DNA of 47,980 nt from Allomuricauda sp. (GTDB taxonomy: Bacteria > Bacteroidota > Bacteroidia > Flavobacteriales > Flavobacteriaceae). Position 1 is the first letter of the stretch. Each line of letters begins with the position of its first letter. The position numbers and the translations under genes are program-made. The DNA lies in assembly GCA_030148305.1 (NCBI GenBank), contig JASBTS010000049.1, positions 1 through 47,980 on the forward strand. Direction: 5' to 3'. Under the pieces are notes generated by a model. That model saw only the letters and a list, made by a program, of their open reading frames with translations, did not search any database and was not told where the DNA came from. Below are positions 19,335 through 29,654 of this stretch, piece by piece.

Positions 19335-20729
19335 ATGAAAAGACGAAAATTTATAAAGGTCACAGGAAGCTCCAGTTTGCTGCTGACCGCTACCGGAAGC
19401 TTGGTCAGCTGTGGCTCCTTTATCGGTGAAGACCAAGATAAAAAGCTGTTGGAACAATCAATACAAGCGTTCAAGCGGTTTTCAGAAGTATGGGATTTCA
19501 AGGACTTTTGGAAAAGGGGAAACACTTTTGATGCCTGCTTGGTATTTGTGGATGCAATGATAGAACGCTGGCCAAATGAAGAGCGTGTGAAAGAAATACA
19601 GTCAGAGGTCCAAGCGATGTTAAGGGAAAACCTCACTTTTTTTGGCAGTTACGATCCAGGGACTTTATGGGCAGATGATTTTGGATGGTGGGGTCTAATG
19701 GGACTTAATGCGCGCAAGCATCTTCTAAGAATGAAGGATCGAGGGCTTGCTGACAAATATCTGGCCCTTTCCATGGATCTATGCTGGGAGTACAAAAGAA
19801 AAACAGCCTATGACCATTCGGAAGACAGCAGACCAGTTGCACATGGTTGTAGAAACGGGGATGCCAACGGGAGTAGCAAAGGAGTCAAAAATACGGTGAC
19901 CAATGTGCTGTTGTTTTTACTGTCATCAAGAATATATAGGTTGACTTTGGAGGAAAATCTTGAAGATAATGAGAAGTATTTGGACATGGCCTACAAACAA
20001 TGGTTATGGTTCGATCAATGGTTTAACTTGGAACAATACAGGTATCTGAAGGAGATATCCAATTCTGCAGCTTTGGTACAAGAAAGACCCATGGCATTTT
20101 TTGAAGGTTCCGATTATCAGGAAAAGATACATCCACCTTGGTCGGAAGGTTGGGTTTGGACAGGTGATCAAGGCATGTTGTTGGCAGCTTTGATGGACAT
20201 GCATGCATTGGGTCATGAAATTTCCACATATGTGATAAAAAATGACATAGATCCCGGTTTTGATGAAGCTGATTTTAAAGCAAGGGTCGATACTATAATA
20301 AAGAAAATAGGACAGGGAATCAAGTTGGCATTGGTTGGTAATCAGGATGGGATAATAAGGGAAGCCCCATGCTTATCCAGCTTTGGCCCACAACATGGAA
20401 ATGATTATGTGGCGGGTAGAGGAATCTTGTTGCGATATATAGGGGCAACGTATGAAAATGGATTGTTGGGTGTTGATTTGGACAAAACAGTTCTGGCAAC
20501 TATGGAGGCCATATGGGAAACTCGTGATATATCCAACAATCAATTCCTGCCAGAATTTACCAGTATTGAAAATGATAGCAGCTATGTTGAGCAATTCAGG
20601 GAACTTTGGGGACTGGCGGACAATGTCCATAAATGGAATCTTGACAAGATGAAGGAGCAGAACAGGCTTGGTGTGTGCCAGGCCATAGGGTTGGATGCAC
20701 TGGGAGCGGCAATAAAAATGACATCGTAG
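19335..20729 (+). CDS. GH76-like (alpha/alpha barrel) putative glycosidase with Tat-type lipoprotein signal
   Basis: MKRRKFIKVTGSSSLLLTATGSLVSCGS (twin-Arg plus lipobox); WADDFGWWGLMGL and WVWTGDQGMLLAALMDM resemble GH76 DD and (Y)NQG motifs. Confidence 0.6.
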   Translation: MKRRKFIKVTGSSSLLLTATGSLVSCGSFIGEDQDKKLLEQSIQAFKRFSEVWDFKDFWKRGNTFDACLVFVDAMIERWPNEERVKEIQSEVQAMLRENLTFFGSYDPGTLWADDFGWWGLMGLNARKHLLRMKDRGLADKYLALSMDLCWEYKRKTAYDHSEDSRPVAHGCRNGDANGSSKGVKNTVTNVLLFLLSSRIYRLTLEENLEDNEKYLDMAYKQWLWFDQWFNLEQYRYLKEISNSAALVQERPMAFFEGSDYQEKIHPPWSEGWVWTGDQGMLLAALMDMHALGHEISTYVIKNDIDPGFDEADFKARVDTIIKKIGQGIKLALVGNQDGIIREAPCLSSFGPQHGNDYVAGRGILLRYIGATYENGLLGVDLDKTVLATMEAIWETRDISNNQFLPEFTSIENDSSYVEQFRELWGLADNVHKWNLDKMKEQNRLGVCQAIGLDALGAAIKMTS

Positions 20730-20796
20730 TCCAAGGGTAACCTGTTCTCAAAGGTATTTACTGAAAATTAAGAACAATAAAATATTAAACAGCTAA

Positions 20797-21837
20797 ATGA
20801 GTAAAGTAGTAACCTTCGGAGAGATTATGCTGCGGTTGGCACCTCCCGAGTTTTTAAGGTTTTCGCAAGCGAACCAGTTCGATGTGGTGTACGGCGGAGG
20901 GGAATCCAATGTGGCGGTATCGCTGGCCAACTATGGCGTGCCGATTGACTTTGTCACCCGTCTTCCCAAGAACGACATAGGGGAATGTGCCCTGATGGAG
21001 ATGCGAAAAAGGGGGGTGGGGACCGATAAGATCATATTTGGCGGCAGCCGTCTGGGGATCTATTTCCTAGAGACCGGCGCGGTGAGCAGGGGGAGCAAGG
21101 TGGTCTATGACAGGGCCCGTTCCGCAATGGCCGAGATCGAAAGGGGCATGGTCGATTGGGACCAGGTGTTCCAGGGAGTGGAATGGTTCCATTGGACCGG
21201 CATCACCCCCGCCATCTCGCAGGGTGCCGCGGATGCGTGCATCGAGGCGGTGAAGGCGGCGAAAAGGCATGGCGTAACGGTATCCACGGATTTGAACTAC
21301 AGGGCCAAATTGTGGGATTATGGGGGCGATCGCGAGGCCATCATGACCGAGCTGACCTCCTATTGCGATATTATTCTGGGCAACGAGGAAGATGCCGAGA
21401 AACATTTCGGGATCAAACCGGAAGGATTGGACATAACCACCCAGGGGGAACACGTAAAGGCCGGGGCCTTTTTGTCCGTCTGCCAGCAGATGATGAAAAA
21501 ATTCCCGAACGCCAAAAAGGTGATCACCACCCTGCGAGGTTCTATCAGCGCCTCGCACAACACCTGGGCGGGGGTACTGTATGATGGCAGGACCATGTAC
21601 AGGTCACGGGAATACCAGATCACGCACATCGTGGACCGGGTAGGGGGCGGCGATTCCTTCATGGGAGGGCTGATCTATGGCCTGCTCAAATATCCGGAAG
21701 ACGACCAGAGCGCACTGGACTTCGCAGTGGCGGCCTCTTGCCTGAAACATACGATCAAGGGGGACGCCAATCTGGTAACGGTGGACGAAGTGGAAAAACT
21801 GATGGGGGGCGATGCCTCCGGACGAGTGGCACGATAA
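20797..21837 (+). CDS. kdgK: 2-dehydro-3-deoxygluconokinase (PfkB family)
   Basis: KVVTFGEIMLRLAPPEFLRFSQANQFDVVYGGGESNVAVSLANYG; DRVGGGDSFMGGLIYGLL PfkB signature; immediately followed by eda. Confidence 0.93.
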   Translation: MSKVVTFGEIMLRLAPPEFLRFSQANQFDVVYGGGESNVAVSLANYGVPIDFVTRLPKNDIGECALMEMRKRGVGTDKIIFGGSRLGIYFLETGAVSRGSKVVYDRARSAMAEIERGMVDWDQVFQGVEWFHWTGITPAISQGAADACIEAVKAAKRHGVTVSTDLNYRAKLWDYGGDREAIMTELTSYCDIILGNEEDAEKHFGIKPEGLDITTQGEHVKAGAFLSVCQQMMKKFPNAKKVITTLRGSISASHNTWAGVLYDGRTMYRSREYQITHIVDRVGGGDSFMGGLIYGLLKYPEDDQSALDFAVAASCLKHTIKGDANLVTVDEVEKLMGGDASGRVAR

Positions 21838-21846
21838 GCAAATAGT

Positions 21847-22512
21847 ATGGCAAAGTATTCAAGGATAGAGGTGGCGATGGCCATGGAGGGAACGGGAATG
21901 GTACCCTTGTTCTATCACCCGGATGTGGAATTGGGCAAGAAAGTATTGAGGGCGTGCTATGATGGTGGAGCCCGCTTGATGGAGTTCACGGCACGTGGCG
22001 ATTTTGCCTTCGAGGTCTTTTCGGAGCTCAACAAGTTCGCCATAAAGGAACTCCCCGGGATGATGATGGGTGTAGGCTCCATAACCGATGTGGCCGCTGC
22101 TTCGCTCTTTATGCAGATGGGCGCCAATTTTGTAGTGACCCCATCCCTGCGTGAGGATATCGCCATAGCGTGTAACCGTAGAAAAGTACTTTGGTCACCT
22201 GGTTGTGGTTCCCTGACAGAGATCAACAGGGCGGAGGAACTGGGTTGCGAGATCATAAAGCTTTTTCCGGGATTCGTCTACGGCCCCGAATTCGTGAAGG
22301 CCATTAAAGGGCCACAACCCTGGACCAAGGTGATGCCCACCGGGGGGGTGACCACAGGGGAATCCAATCTGAAAGCATGGTTCGACGCAGGGGTCACCTG
22401 TGTGGGCATGGGATCACAATTGATAAGCAAGGAAGTATTGGAAAAGCAGGATTTTGCCAAGTTGGAAAACGAGGTGAGAAGAGTTTTGGAAACCATTAGG
22501 ATTATTAAATAA
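21847..22512 (+). CDS. eda: Bifunctional KDPG/KHG aldolase
   Basis: MEFTARGDFAFEVFSEL, GVGSITDVAAASLFMQMGANFVVTPSLREDIA, SPGCGSLTEI, IIKLFPGFVYGPEFVKAIKGPQPWTKVMPTGGVTTGESNLKAWFDAGVTCVGMGSQL. Confidence 0.95.
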   Translation: MAKYSRIEVAMAMEGTGMVPLFYHPDVELGKKVLRACYDGGARLMEFTARGDFAFEVFSELNKFAIKELPGMMMGVGSITDVAAASLFMQMGANFVVTPSLREDIAIACNRRKVLWSPGCGSLTEINRAEELGCEIIKLFPGFVYGPEFVKAIKGPQPWTKVMPTGGVTTGESNLKAWFDAGVTCVGMGSQLISKEVLEKQDFAKLENEVRRVLETIRIIK

Positions 22513-22564
22513 ATTTTTTTAAATGAAATAGTAGTATAGGTTAGTTTAGTTAATTATTGAGATG

Positions 22565-22589
22565 CGGCCCTTAGGGGCCGTGTTTCTTT
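22565..22589 (+). terminator. Rho-independent terminator after kdgK-eda
   Basis: CGGCCC-TTAG-GGGCCG stem followed by TGTTTCTTT. Confidence 0.75.
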
Positions 22590-22963
22590 GAAAAAAGTAA
22601 ATTTTTGCCTTGAATAAATGGGTTGTTTTCTGGTGTAGATACCCCGATCTTTAGGACAGATTTTCTACAAAACTAATATAATTATCAAGCCGCTCTCTTA
22701 AATAGATCAATAGGTCTTTCATAGTTGATGGACTTGGTGTCTTCTTTCATGGTTGTATTAATCAAAGTACTGCGCTAATAACAGATGGAGTTCCATACCG
22801 TCCCTTAGAGGGTTCAGATAGATATTCACATATCTAATGTGACAGAACCTTTAGTTTCCCTTGAAAGCTTTAATTTTAGACAACAGAATTAAATTTGCTA
22901 TGTTTAGACAATGATTTTCGAAATAATGAATGTATTTGATCGGTGATGATCGGAGGGAGGAAG

Positions 22964-23911
22964 TTATAAACCAAGTTTGTCCATTTTTTCCTTTTCATAG
23001 GAGCCATCTTCGGCCGGATACCTTAAAATGGAATCATATTTCCCGGATTGTTTGGCCAAGGACCAAATAAGGCTTTCTCCTGCAAATGCTGCAAAAGGGA
23101 TGTTTTTGAAAACACTATCGTTATAAGCTTTGTCAGAATCTACCACTTCCCAGCCCTCATCCTTGAACTTTTGTACAAGGTCACCGAGAAACAAGGCAGA
23201 AGTTAAATTATGATGCAGCAAAAGGGTATGGTTGATATGCCTGCCATGCAGTTCAAGAGAAAGCTTTTCATAATATTCAGCTCTTGCCATAATGTGGTCC
23301 AAATAGAAATTTTTATATCCTTCCAAATCGGTTTTTTCCATGCCTTTTTTCTTGAGCATGGCTATCAACCTTTGGTTTACGTACCAATCGGAAGCATCTA
23401 TGGTTACATAGCCATTGGTGTAATGATGGGAGGTAAGAATGTTTCTAAGGCTATCGGTTTTTGATATTGAGCCACCTTCCTTCAAATAGGGAAATCGGAA
23501 CAGTTTAATGTTATTGTTGAATTTAGAAATTATGCTGTCCGTCTTGAGCAACTCCTGCTCGAAAAATAGGGTGTTGTTTTTTTGGGAATTGAAATTAGGG
23601 TGGGAAAAGGTATGGTTTGCCAAGTGATGGCCGGCATCGTTCCATGATTTCAAAAGATAGTTTCCCCTTTCATCCAATTTATTGTTTCCGGTTACAAAGA
23701 AGATCGTCTTAATGTTCTCTTTTTCCAAATGGTTCAGAATCATTCTATTCCATTCTTCAAACTTGAAGTTTTGAATATCAGTGGTAAGGCCATCATCAAA
23801 AGTGAAGCTCACCTTTGGCGTTTCCACATTGATGTTTATTGTGTCGGGAGTAGAACTTTTACATCCGAATAGAAACAAGAACAATAAACCTAAAAATGGA
23901 TTAGGGGTCAT
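22964..23911 (-). CDS. Polysaccharide deacetylase (NodB/CE4-like) lipoprotein
   Basis: MTPNPFLGLLFLFLFGCKSS lipobox start; VSFTFDDGLTTD, HHLANHTFSHPN NodB motifs. Confidence 0.88.
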   Translation of the reverse strand: MTPNPFLGLLFLFLFGCKSSTPDTININVETPKVSFTFDDGLTTDIQNFKFEEWNRMILNHLEKENIKTIFFVTGNNKLDERGNYLLKSWNDAGHHLANHTFSHPNFNSQKNNTLFFEQELLKTDSIISKFNNNIKLFRFPYLKEGGSISKTDSLRNILTSHHYTNGYVTIDASDWYVNQRLIAMLKKKGMEKTDLEGYKNFYLDHIMARAEYYEKLSLELHGRHINHTLLLHHNLTSALFLGDLVQKFKDEGWEVVDSDKAYNDSVFKNIPFAAFAGESLIWSLAKQSGKYDSILRYPAEDGSYEKEKMDKLGL

Positions 23912-24095
23912 TCGTTTTATTTTTATGTATTGCCAATTATTCATTGATAAAATTAAAAAACCATACAGATTGTAAATGTTTGTTAAGGTAAGAAGTGGAC
24001 ACCGCAATGTCCCGATAAATACCAACTTATTATTTTAATTCAACCATCTCAGAGCCATGAGGATTGGGAAACCCCATTTGGCAAATCTGTAATGT

Positions 24096-25217
24096 CTATT
24101 TTTTGGCATGTTCACGGACAATTTTATTGAACTTTTCAACTTCTTCCATATTAGGACTATGCGCGGAGTTTTCAAATGTGTGGAACTCTTTTATCGGAGC
24201 CTTTAGCTGATTATAGAAATCCTTCGCAACGGGATATGGAGTTTGGTAATCATATAAACCCTGAAGAATGTAAACAGGAACTTGTATGCTGTCAATTTCA
24301 TTGAAAAGATTTGTGTTGATTACTTCTTTCCATAAGTATTTGGCTGAAAAATCACTCCCTTTTAAGTAGTTGAACTTATCAGCAAGGGTGTATTCTCCGG
24401 CAAGAAAAATCATCTTGATCAGGGGTAGTATGTCCTTCATCTCTCGCATGGCACCGCCACCGTACTTCATAACATAATTTCTCTCAGTGCCTATATAAGC
24501 ATCCCAAGCAGCGTTGAATGCATCCAAATCTGCATAATTTTCTGAAGGTTCGGGAAAACTCAAATTGGCCAAATCATTCATGCCCGTCATGTCACTTTGT
24601 AATTGGGCCTGATCTTTAGCCCATTCAAATGAAACAAGTTCCCCCTCATATTGGTTCCCTATCTGACCCACGCCGAAATAGGCATGAAAAAGTTCTGGAT
24701 ATCTGTGGGCCGTTAAAATCCCCAAAAGCGTTCCCCAAGAATGCCCCATGATGTAAATCTTGTCCTTTTTGAATCGTTTGGCAAGATATTGGCTAAGCTC
24801 TCCTGCATCCATGATAAATTGTTCTAGGGTCATTGTTGCAGGCGGTACATCGGGAGAATAGGATTTTCCCGCTCCTCTTTGTTCCCAATATACCATGACG
24901 AAGTCCTTTTCAATGAGTTGGTTGGTTTCTTTCATCATGCCAATTTCTGGTCCACCAGGACCTCCGTGGACAAAAAGCATTACAGGTTTGGTCGCATCTA
25001 CGCCACGAATGATCACATATTGTTTTACCCCTCCAATTTCAAGTGTATCGATGGTCGATATACTTCCTTGTATTATTTTTCCATTCTTATCGGTAATAGG
25101 ATCAGCTTTACCGGGGCTATTTGTCCACCAAACTGTCACCACGACCAGCAAAAGTGTTAAGATGCCCACGGTCAAATAAACCATCACTTTTAAAAATTTT
25201 CGTAACATCGGTTTCAT
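24096..25217 (-). CDS. Alpha/beta hydrolase, proline iminopeptidase-like
   Basis: VMLFVHGGPGGPE, VYWEQRGAGKSY, IMGHSWGTLLGIL, C-terminal NSAHSPNMEE. Confidence 0.88.
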   Translation of the reverse strand: MKPMLRKFLKVMVYLTVGILTLLLVVVTVWWTNSPGKADPITDKNGKIIQGSISTIDTLEIGGVKQYVIIRGVDATKPVMLFVHGGPGGPEIGMMKETNQLIEKDFVMVYWEQRGAGKSYSPDVPPATMTLEQFIMDAGELSQYLAKRFKKDKIYIMGHSWGTLLGILTAHRYPELFHAYFGVGQIGNQYEGELVSFEWAKDQAQLQSDMTGMNDLANLSFPEPSENYADLDAFNAAWDAYIGTERNYVMKYGGGAMREMKDILPLIKMIFLAGEYTLADKFNYLKGSDFSAKYLWKEVINTNLFNEIDSIQVPVYILQGLYDYQTPYPVAKDFYNQLKAPIKEFHTFENSAHSPNMEEVEKFNKIVREHAKK

Positions 25218-25314
25218 CTTTTATAATTTGTCATTTAAGCATTCTTGATTATTGGTCAACCATTGCGATAGTGGAATGAGGCGTTGGAATGAATTGAATT
25301 GGCCAGTCTGAACG

Positions 25315-26160
25315 TTACTCGGTAAAAATGTATCGTTCCTTTACCATTTCGGAAAGTCTGAAATAGCCATATGGAAAGTTCTCTGGATTGGTCCTGTTGA
25401 TACAATTGCCCTTAACTGCAGCGGGTACCGGGGTAAAGGGACCTGAATTTCCCATTTGACTGATCATGACTTTGATATAATCATAATACGGTCTTGATAT
25501 CCCATACATATTGATATCTAAAATGTCGCCTGGTTCAAACGGGACAACATTTTGATCCTCGTCTTCCATAATTTCATACCACCAATCAATTTGGTTTCCA
25601 TTGATGAATTTGTCGTCCCCGGCCTCCAAAACAGGTAAAAGGTCCCCGGCACGTTTAAATTTGAACAGATAGTTGTTGCTTTCCTCGTCTGGGTCGTTAA
25701 AGAGAATATGGGCTTCCAAGGCTTCATCGTCAAAACCGTCCTCCCTACTTTGATAAATGTCGATAATATTTGTCACTGGGGTCATGGTTTCAAAGGCATT
25801 GTAGATTTCTCCATCATACTGAATGGTCAGGGAATAGGATTGACCCATAACAGGTTCAAAACTGGAGGTGCGGTATTCCCCATCTCCTTGATCTGTGAAA
25901 ATATAGGTTACGGAACTGCTCAAGTTGGTAACGCTTACCTGGGCACCTTCCGCGGGAACAAATGCATTGGAATCAAAATAGGGGGTAGACTTACTCAATC
26001 GAATGGTCTGCTCGTTTCCGGCTGTGCCTTTTTCCCAATCCAAGGAAGCTTCAATCACCAAGCGAGTTGGACCTTGTGGTACTTCAACATCAATGACATC
26101 GGTACAGGAAAGAATAGGGATTATACTTAAAATCAAGAGGGAATTTATGAACTGTTTCAT
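25315..26160 (-). CDS. DUF4249 family lipoprotein
   Basis: MKQFINSLLILSIIPILSCTDVIDVEVPQGPTRLVIEASL; partner of the adjacent TonB receptor. Confidence 0.85.
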   Translation of the reverse strand: MKQFINSLLILSIIPILSCTDVIDVEVPQGPTRLVIEASLDWEKGTAGNEQTIRLSKSTPYFDSNAFVPAEGAQVSVTNLSSSVTYIFTDQGDGEYRTSSFEPVMGQSYSLTIQYDGEIYNAFETMTPVTNIIDIYQSREDGFDDEALEAHILFNDPDEESNNYLFKFKRAGDLLPVLEAGDDKFINGNQIDWWYEIMEDEDQNVVPFEPGDILDINMYGISRPYYDYIKVMISQMGNSGPFTPVPAAVKGNCINRTNPENFPYGYFRLSEMVKERYIFTE

Positions 26161-26164
26161 GATG

Positions 26165-28564
26165 TTAAAATTTAAAGTTGTAGGTAATGGAGGGTACAAT
26201 TCCGAAAATGGCTGTTCGGGTAGCTTCATTGGCTCCGGTTTCCAAGTTTTGGCCAAAGGATATGGAGGCAGCATTTTTTCTGTTATAGAGATTGTAAATA
26301 CTCAATATCCATTCCCCTTTTAGCCTTTTGTTTTCCGATCTATTGGGTTTGTAGTTCACGGAAAAATCTATTCTGTGATAAGCGGGTAAACGGTCCGAAT
26401 TACGGTCTGAGTAACTGGTAAAAGATCTGCCCTCATAGGTATATTGACCAATAGGGTAGGTTACGGGCCTTCCTGTTTGAAATACCAGGCTGGATCCAAA
26501 ACTCCATCGATCGTTCAATCGATACGATCCCGATACGGAAATATCATGTGTGCGATCAAAAAAGGCATTATACCATTCTCCACCGTTGATTCCAGGTCCA
26601 CCGGCGTTTCCTCCCGGAGTTCGCTGCTCCGATTTCGATAGGGTATAGGCTACCCAACCAGTGAGGTCCCCTTCGTTTTTCCGAAGTAACAGTTCAAGAC
26701 CATAGGCCCTCATTTCGCCGTTCAGAATTTCTGTTTCAATGGTATTTTGACCAATGAGCTCAGAACCGTCTATATAGTCGATGCGATTATCCACCGTTTT
26801 GAAGTAACCTTCAACCTCCAAAGAATAAGCCTCGTCATTAAAGTCATGAAAATATCCAAGAGAATATTGATCGGACAATTGGGGTTTGATGAAAGGGCCA
26901 CTGGGGGTCCATACATCCAATGGGGTAACAGAGGAGGTATTGGAAAGGAGATGGATGTATTGGGCCATTCTTGAAAAGCTGGCCTTAACTGAGGATTGCC
27001 TGCTAGCTAGAAAAGCAAGAGACACCCTTGGTTCCAAATTGCCATAGGTTTCTATAGTCTCACTTTTGGAAAAATAGGTTTCACCTGTAGGCTTTCCACG
27101 CTCATAAATATCCAAGGTGGGGTTGTAAACTACAGGTTGGTCATTTTCATATGTTGTGATGGCCTGACCTCCGAACCGTATAAAATAGCTATATCGTAGA
27201 CCATATTGCAGCGAAAGTTTTGAGGTGATCTTTTGTTCCGCACTCACATATAGGCCACTTTCTAGGGCACGTTTTCTATCTAATTGAAGTTCGTTGATGA
27301 TGGAATCGTCCGAGGTCGGGGCAATTTGCCCTGGATCAAAATTGTAAGCGATGCCGTTTGCCCCAAAATCAATTTTGAAGGCGTCACTTACATAATATTT
27401 AAAATCATATTTAAGGTTTAAATTGGTGATGGATGAAAGCCATTCAAAATCTTCCTGTTGAAAGTTCAGGTCATAATCATAACGACTTAGAATAAGTGAT
27501 AGGTTGGAGAATAACCTATCGCTGAAGATATGGTTCCACCTTAAGTTACCGGTGGCATTGCCGTAACTGCTTTCAAAAATACTCCCTAGTTGAAAAGCAT
27601 CCCTGCCAAAATATCCGCTAAGGAACAATTTGTTGTTAGGGTTGATACTGTAATTCGTTTTTAAGTTGAGGTCATAAAAGCTGACACTGTTCTTTTCTCC
27701 TGCAGCTTTCAGGAAGAGATCAATATAGGACCGTCGGCCCGCAATCAAAAATGATCCTTTGTCCCTGAACATGGGTCCCTCCGCAGCCAATCGGCTTGAG
27801 ATAACACCAATACCCCCCGTAAGGGCAAAGGATTTACTATTGCCATCTTTTTGACGGACATCTAAAACTGAAGATACCCTCCCTCCAAATTGAGCAGGAA
27901 TTCCCCCTTTATAAAGTTTCAGGTCCTTAATGGCATCTGCATTGAACACGGAAAAGAAACCGAACATATGTGAAGTATTATAGATGATGGCCTCATCGAG
28001 CAATACCAGATTCTGGTCCTGGGCACCGCCCCTTACATGGAAGCCTCCGGTGCCCTCGCCATTGTTGGTAACCCCCGGCAACATCTGTAACGATTTTAAA
28101 ATGTCCATTTCTCCCAACACCACGGGCATTTGTCTTACAGTTCCCATATTCATTTTGGCAACACTCATTTCGGGTTTTCGTAAAATGGCCTTTTCCGGCT
28201 CATCACCAGTGACCACCACCTCTTCCAGCAGGGTTGAGGCTTCTGATATTTCCACATCTTGTTTAATATCACTTGTAAGACTGATGGTGATGTTTTCATC
28301 ATGATATCCCAAATAGGAAATGTGCAGTACATAATTTCCCTCCGGAGCGGTTATGGAGTAAAAACCATATTCATTTGTGGTCCCACCAATGGTGGTGCCC
28401 GACAAATAGACCGATGCACCAAAAAGGGTTTCACCATTGCTTTTATCGGTTATGGTACCGCTTACGGTACGGGATTGTTGGCTACTTACAACAAAGCAGC
28501 CTAAAAAATAAAACCACAGGAACCCTAATTTATAAGCAGGTGTTGGTTTCAATCGTGTTTTCAT
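26165..28564 (-). CDS. TonB-dependent receptor with carboxypeptidase-regulatory-like N-terminal domain
   Basis: SGTITDKSNGETLFGASVYLSGTTIGGTTNEYGFYSIT; LPGVTNNGEGTGGFHVRGGAQDQNLVLLDEAIIYN plug. Confidence 0.93.
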   Translation of the reverse strand: MKTRLKPTPAYKLGFLWFYFLGCFVVSSQQSRTVSGTITDKSNGETLFGASVYLSGTTIGGTTNEYGFYSITAPEGNYVLHISYLGYHDENITISLTSDIKQDVEISEASTLLEEVVVTGDEPEKAILRKPEMSVAKMNMGTVRQMPVVLGEMDILKSLQMLPGVTNNGEGTGGFHVRGGAQDQNLVLLDEAIIYNTSHMFGFFSVFNADAIKDLKLYKGGIPAQFGGRVSSVLDVRQKDGNSKSFALTGGIGVISSRLAAEGPMFRDKGSFLIAGRRSYIDLFLKAAGEKNSVSFYDLNLKTNYSINPNNKLFLSGYFGRDAFQLGSIFESSYGNATGNLRWNHIFSDRLFSNLSLILSRYDYDLNFQQEDFEWLSSITNLNLKYDFKYYVSDAFKIDFGANGIAYNFDPGQIAPTSDDSIINELQLDRKRALESGLYVSAEQKITSKLSLQYGLRYSYFIRFGGQAITTYENDQPVVYNPTLDIYERGKPTGETYFSKSETIETYGNLEPRVSLAFLASRQSSVKASFSRMAQYIHLLSNTSSVTPLDVWTPSGPFIKPQLSDQYSLGYFHDFNDEAYSLEVEGYFKTVDNRIDYIDGSELIGQNTIETEILNGEMRAYGLELLLRKNEGDLTGWVAYTLSKSEQRTPGGNAGGPGINGGEWYNAFFDRTHDISVSGSYRLNDRWSFGSSLVFQTGRPVTYPIGQYTYEGRSFTSYSDRNSDRLPAYHRIDFSVNYKPNRSENKRLKGEWILSIYNLYNRKNAASISFGQNLETGANEATRTAIFGIVPSITYNFKF

Positions 28565-28616
28565 GTTTTTAATTGATTTAGTGAATGTCATTATTGGAAT
28601 TGGGTTGTGGTCGGTG

Positions 28617-29507
28617 TTATTGGAATCTTTTTTTTAGGATGGTAAGGATTTGTTTCCTTACATTTTTACCTTCCCTTACAATCGGCAGAAGGGGCCAAAT
28701 GTGTGGCATACCCTTTCCAAAGTATACATGATGCGGGACATTGGCTTGACAAAGCTTTATTGCAAAAAGTTCTTGGTCAGGTCTGGAAATATCATTTTCC
28801 GCAATGAAAAGATGGACTTCGGGAAAAGCTTGAAAACTTCCATAAAGGGGTGAAATACAGGTATTGGTCAGCGGTACCCCTTGGGAACACATTTTTTTTG
28901 CTTCCTGAACACCAACTTTTGACAGCATAATATCCTTGGATTCTAGAGCGCTGATTTTTGGATTACTGAAACTTGCATCTAATACCGGTGACATCAGGAA
29001 CATTGCATTGGGTAATGCCTTTTTTCGTTGACGCAACCTTTGGACCAAGGCAATGAGCAAGGTACCCCCGGCGGAGTCTCCCATTAGAATGATTTGATTA
29101 TAGGGGAATCTTTGGGTAGCCAGATCATATATGGAGTCCATATTGGAGGAAATTTCTAAGATTCCGTGTTCCGGTGCCTTGGGATAATCGATCATCCAAA
29201 TGGAGAAATCCGTGGATTCGGATAGTTCTGCCAATAGATTCCAATGGTGCATGGCAGGTCCGGATACAAAGGCTCCGCCAGGAACATATATGATGAGCTT
29301 TTCCAGACTACCCATGATTTGTGTAACGGTACTTTCAAGGACTTTGAATTTTTGAACCATCCGCTTGTCCAATAGCCTAGTGGGAGTTTCTGGAACGTCA
29401 TTCTTTCTAAGTATCTTTAAGTCTAGTGGGGTTTTCTGAAATGCTTTTTTAATTCCCTTGATTTGTACAACAAGGGCCAATATATAATAAGAGAAGCTTG
29501 CCTTCAT
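28617..29507 (-). CDS. Alpha/beta hydrolase (HSL-type esterase-like)
   Basis: YVPGGAFVSGP (HGG-like oxyanion motif), MGDSAGGTLL nucleophile elbow, YPKAPEH. Confidence 0.8.
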   Translation of the reverse strand: MKASFSYYILALVVQIKGIKKAFQKTPLDLKILRKNDVPETPTRLLDKRMVQKFKVLESTVTQIMGSLEKLIIYVPGGAFVSGPAMHHWNLLAELSESTDFSIWMIDYPKAPEHGILEISSNMDSIYDLATQRFPYNQIILMGDSAGGTLLIALVQRLRQRKKALPNAMFLMSPVLDASFSNPKISALESKDIMLSKVGVQEAKKMCSQGVPLTNTCISPLYGSFQAFPEVHLFIAENDISRPDQELFAIKLCQANVPHHVYFGKGMPHIWPLLPIVREGKNVRKQILTILKKRFQ

Positions 29508-29654
29508 GGGCTTGACTGTTCGTTTGAACAGTATGGATTACATGTTTGTGATTAAGGTTATTGAAAGCCAAAGGGAATTATTCCGGCCTTTGTTTCAGGC
29601 TGGTTGTTTGCTTTTAAATGCTATGGAACGAAATACTTCGTGAAGCCTCGGTTT

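Noticed and set aside
21156-21584. 142-aa + strand ORF inside kdgK
   Set aside because: Out-of-frame ORF caused by the high GC of kdgK; Gly/Arg/His-rich, no homology pattern.
22652-22750. Possible gene remnant on the minus strand (MKEDTKSINYERPIDLFKR.. / ..RERLDNYISFVENLS)
   Set aside because: Only about 30 residues across two frames; could be chance or a fragment of a mobile element, but no transposase motif or terminal repeats could be identified.
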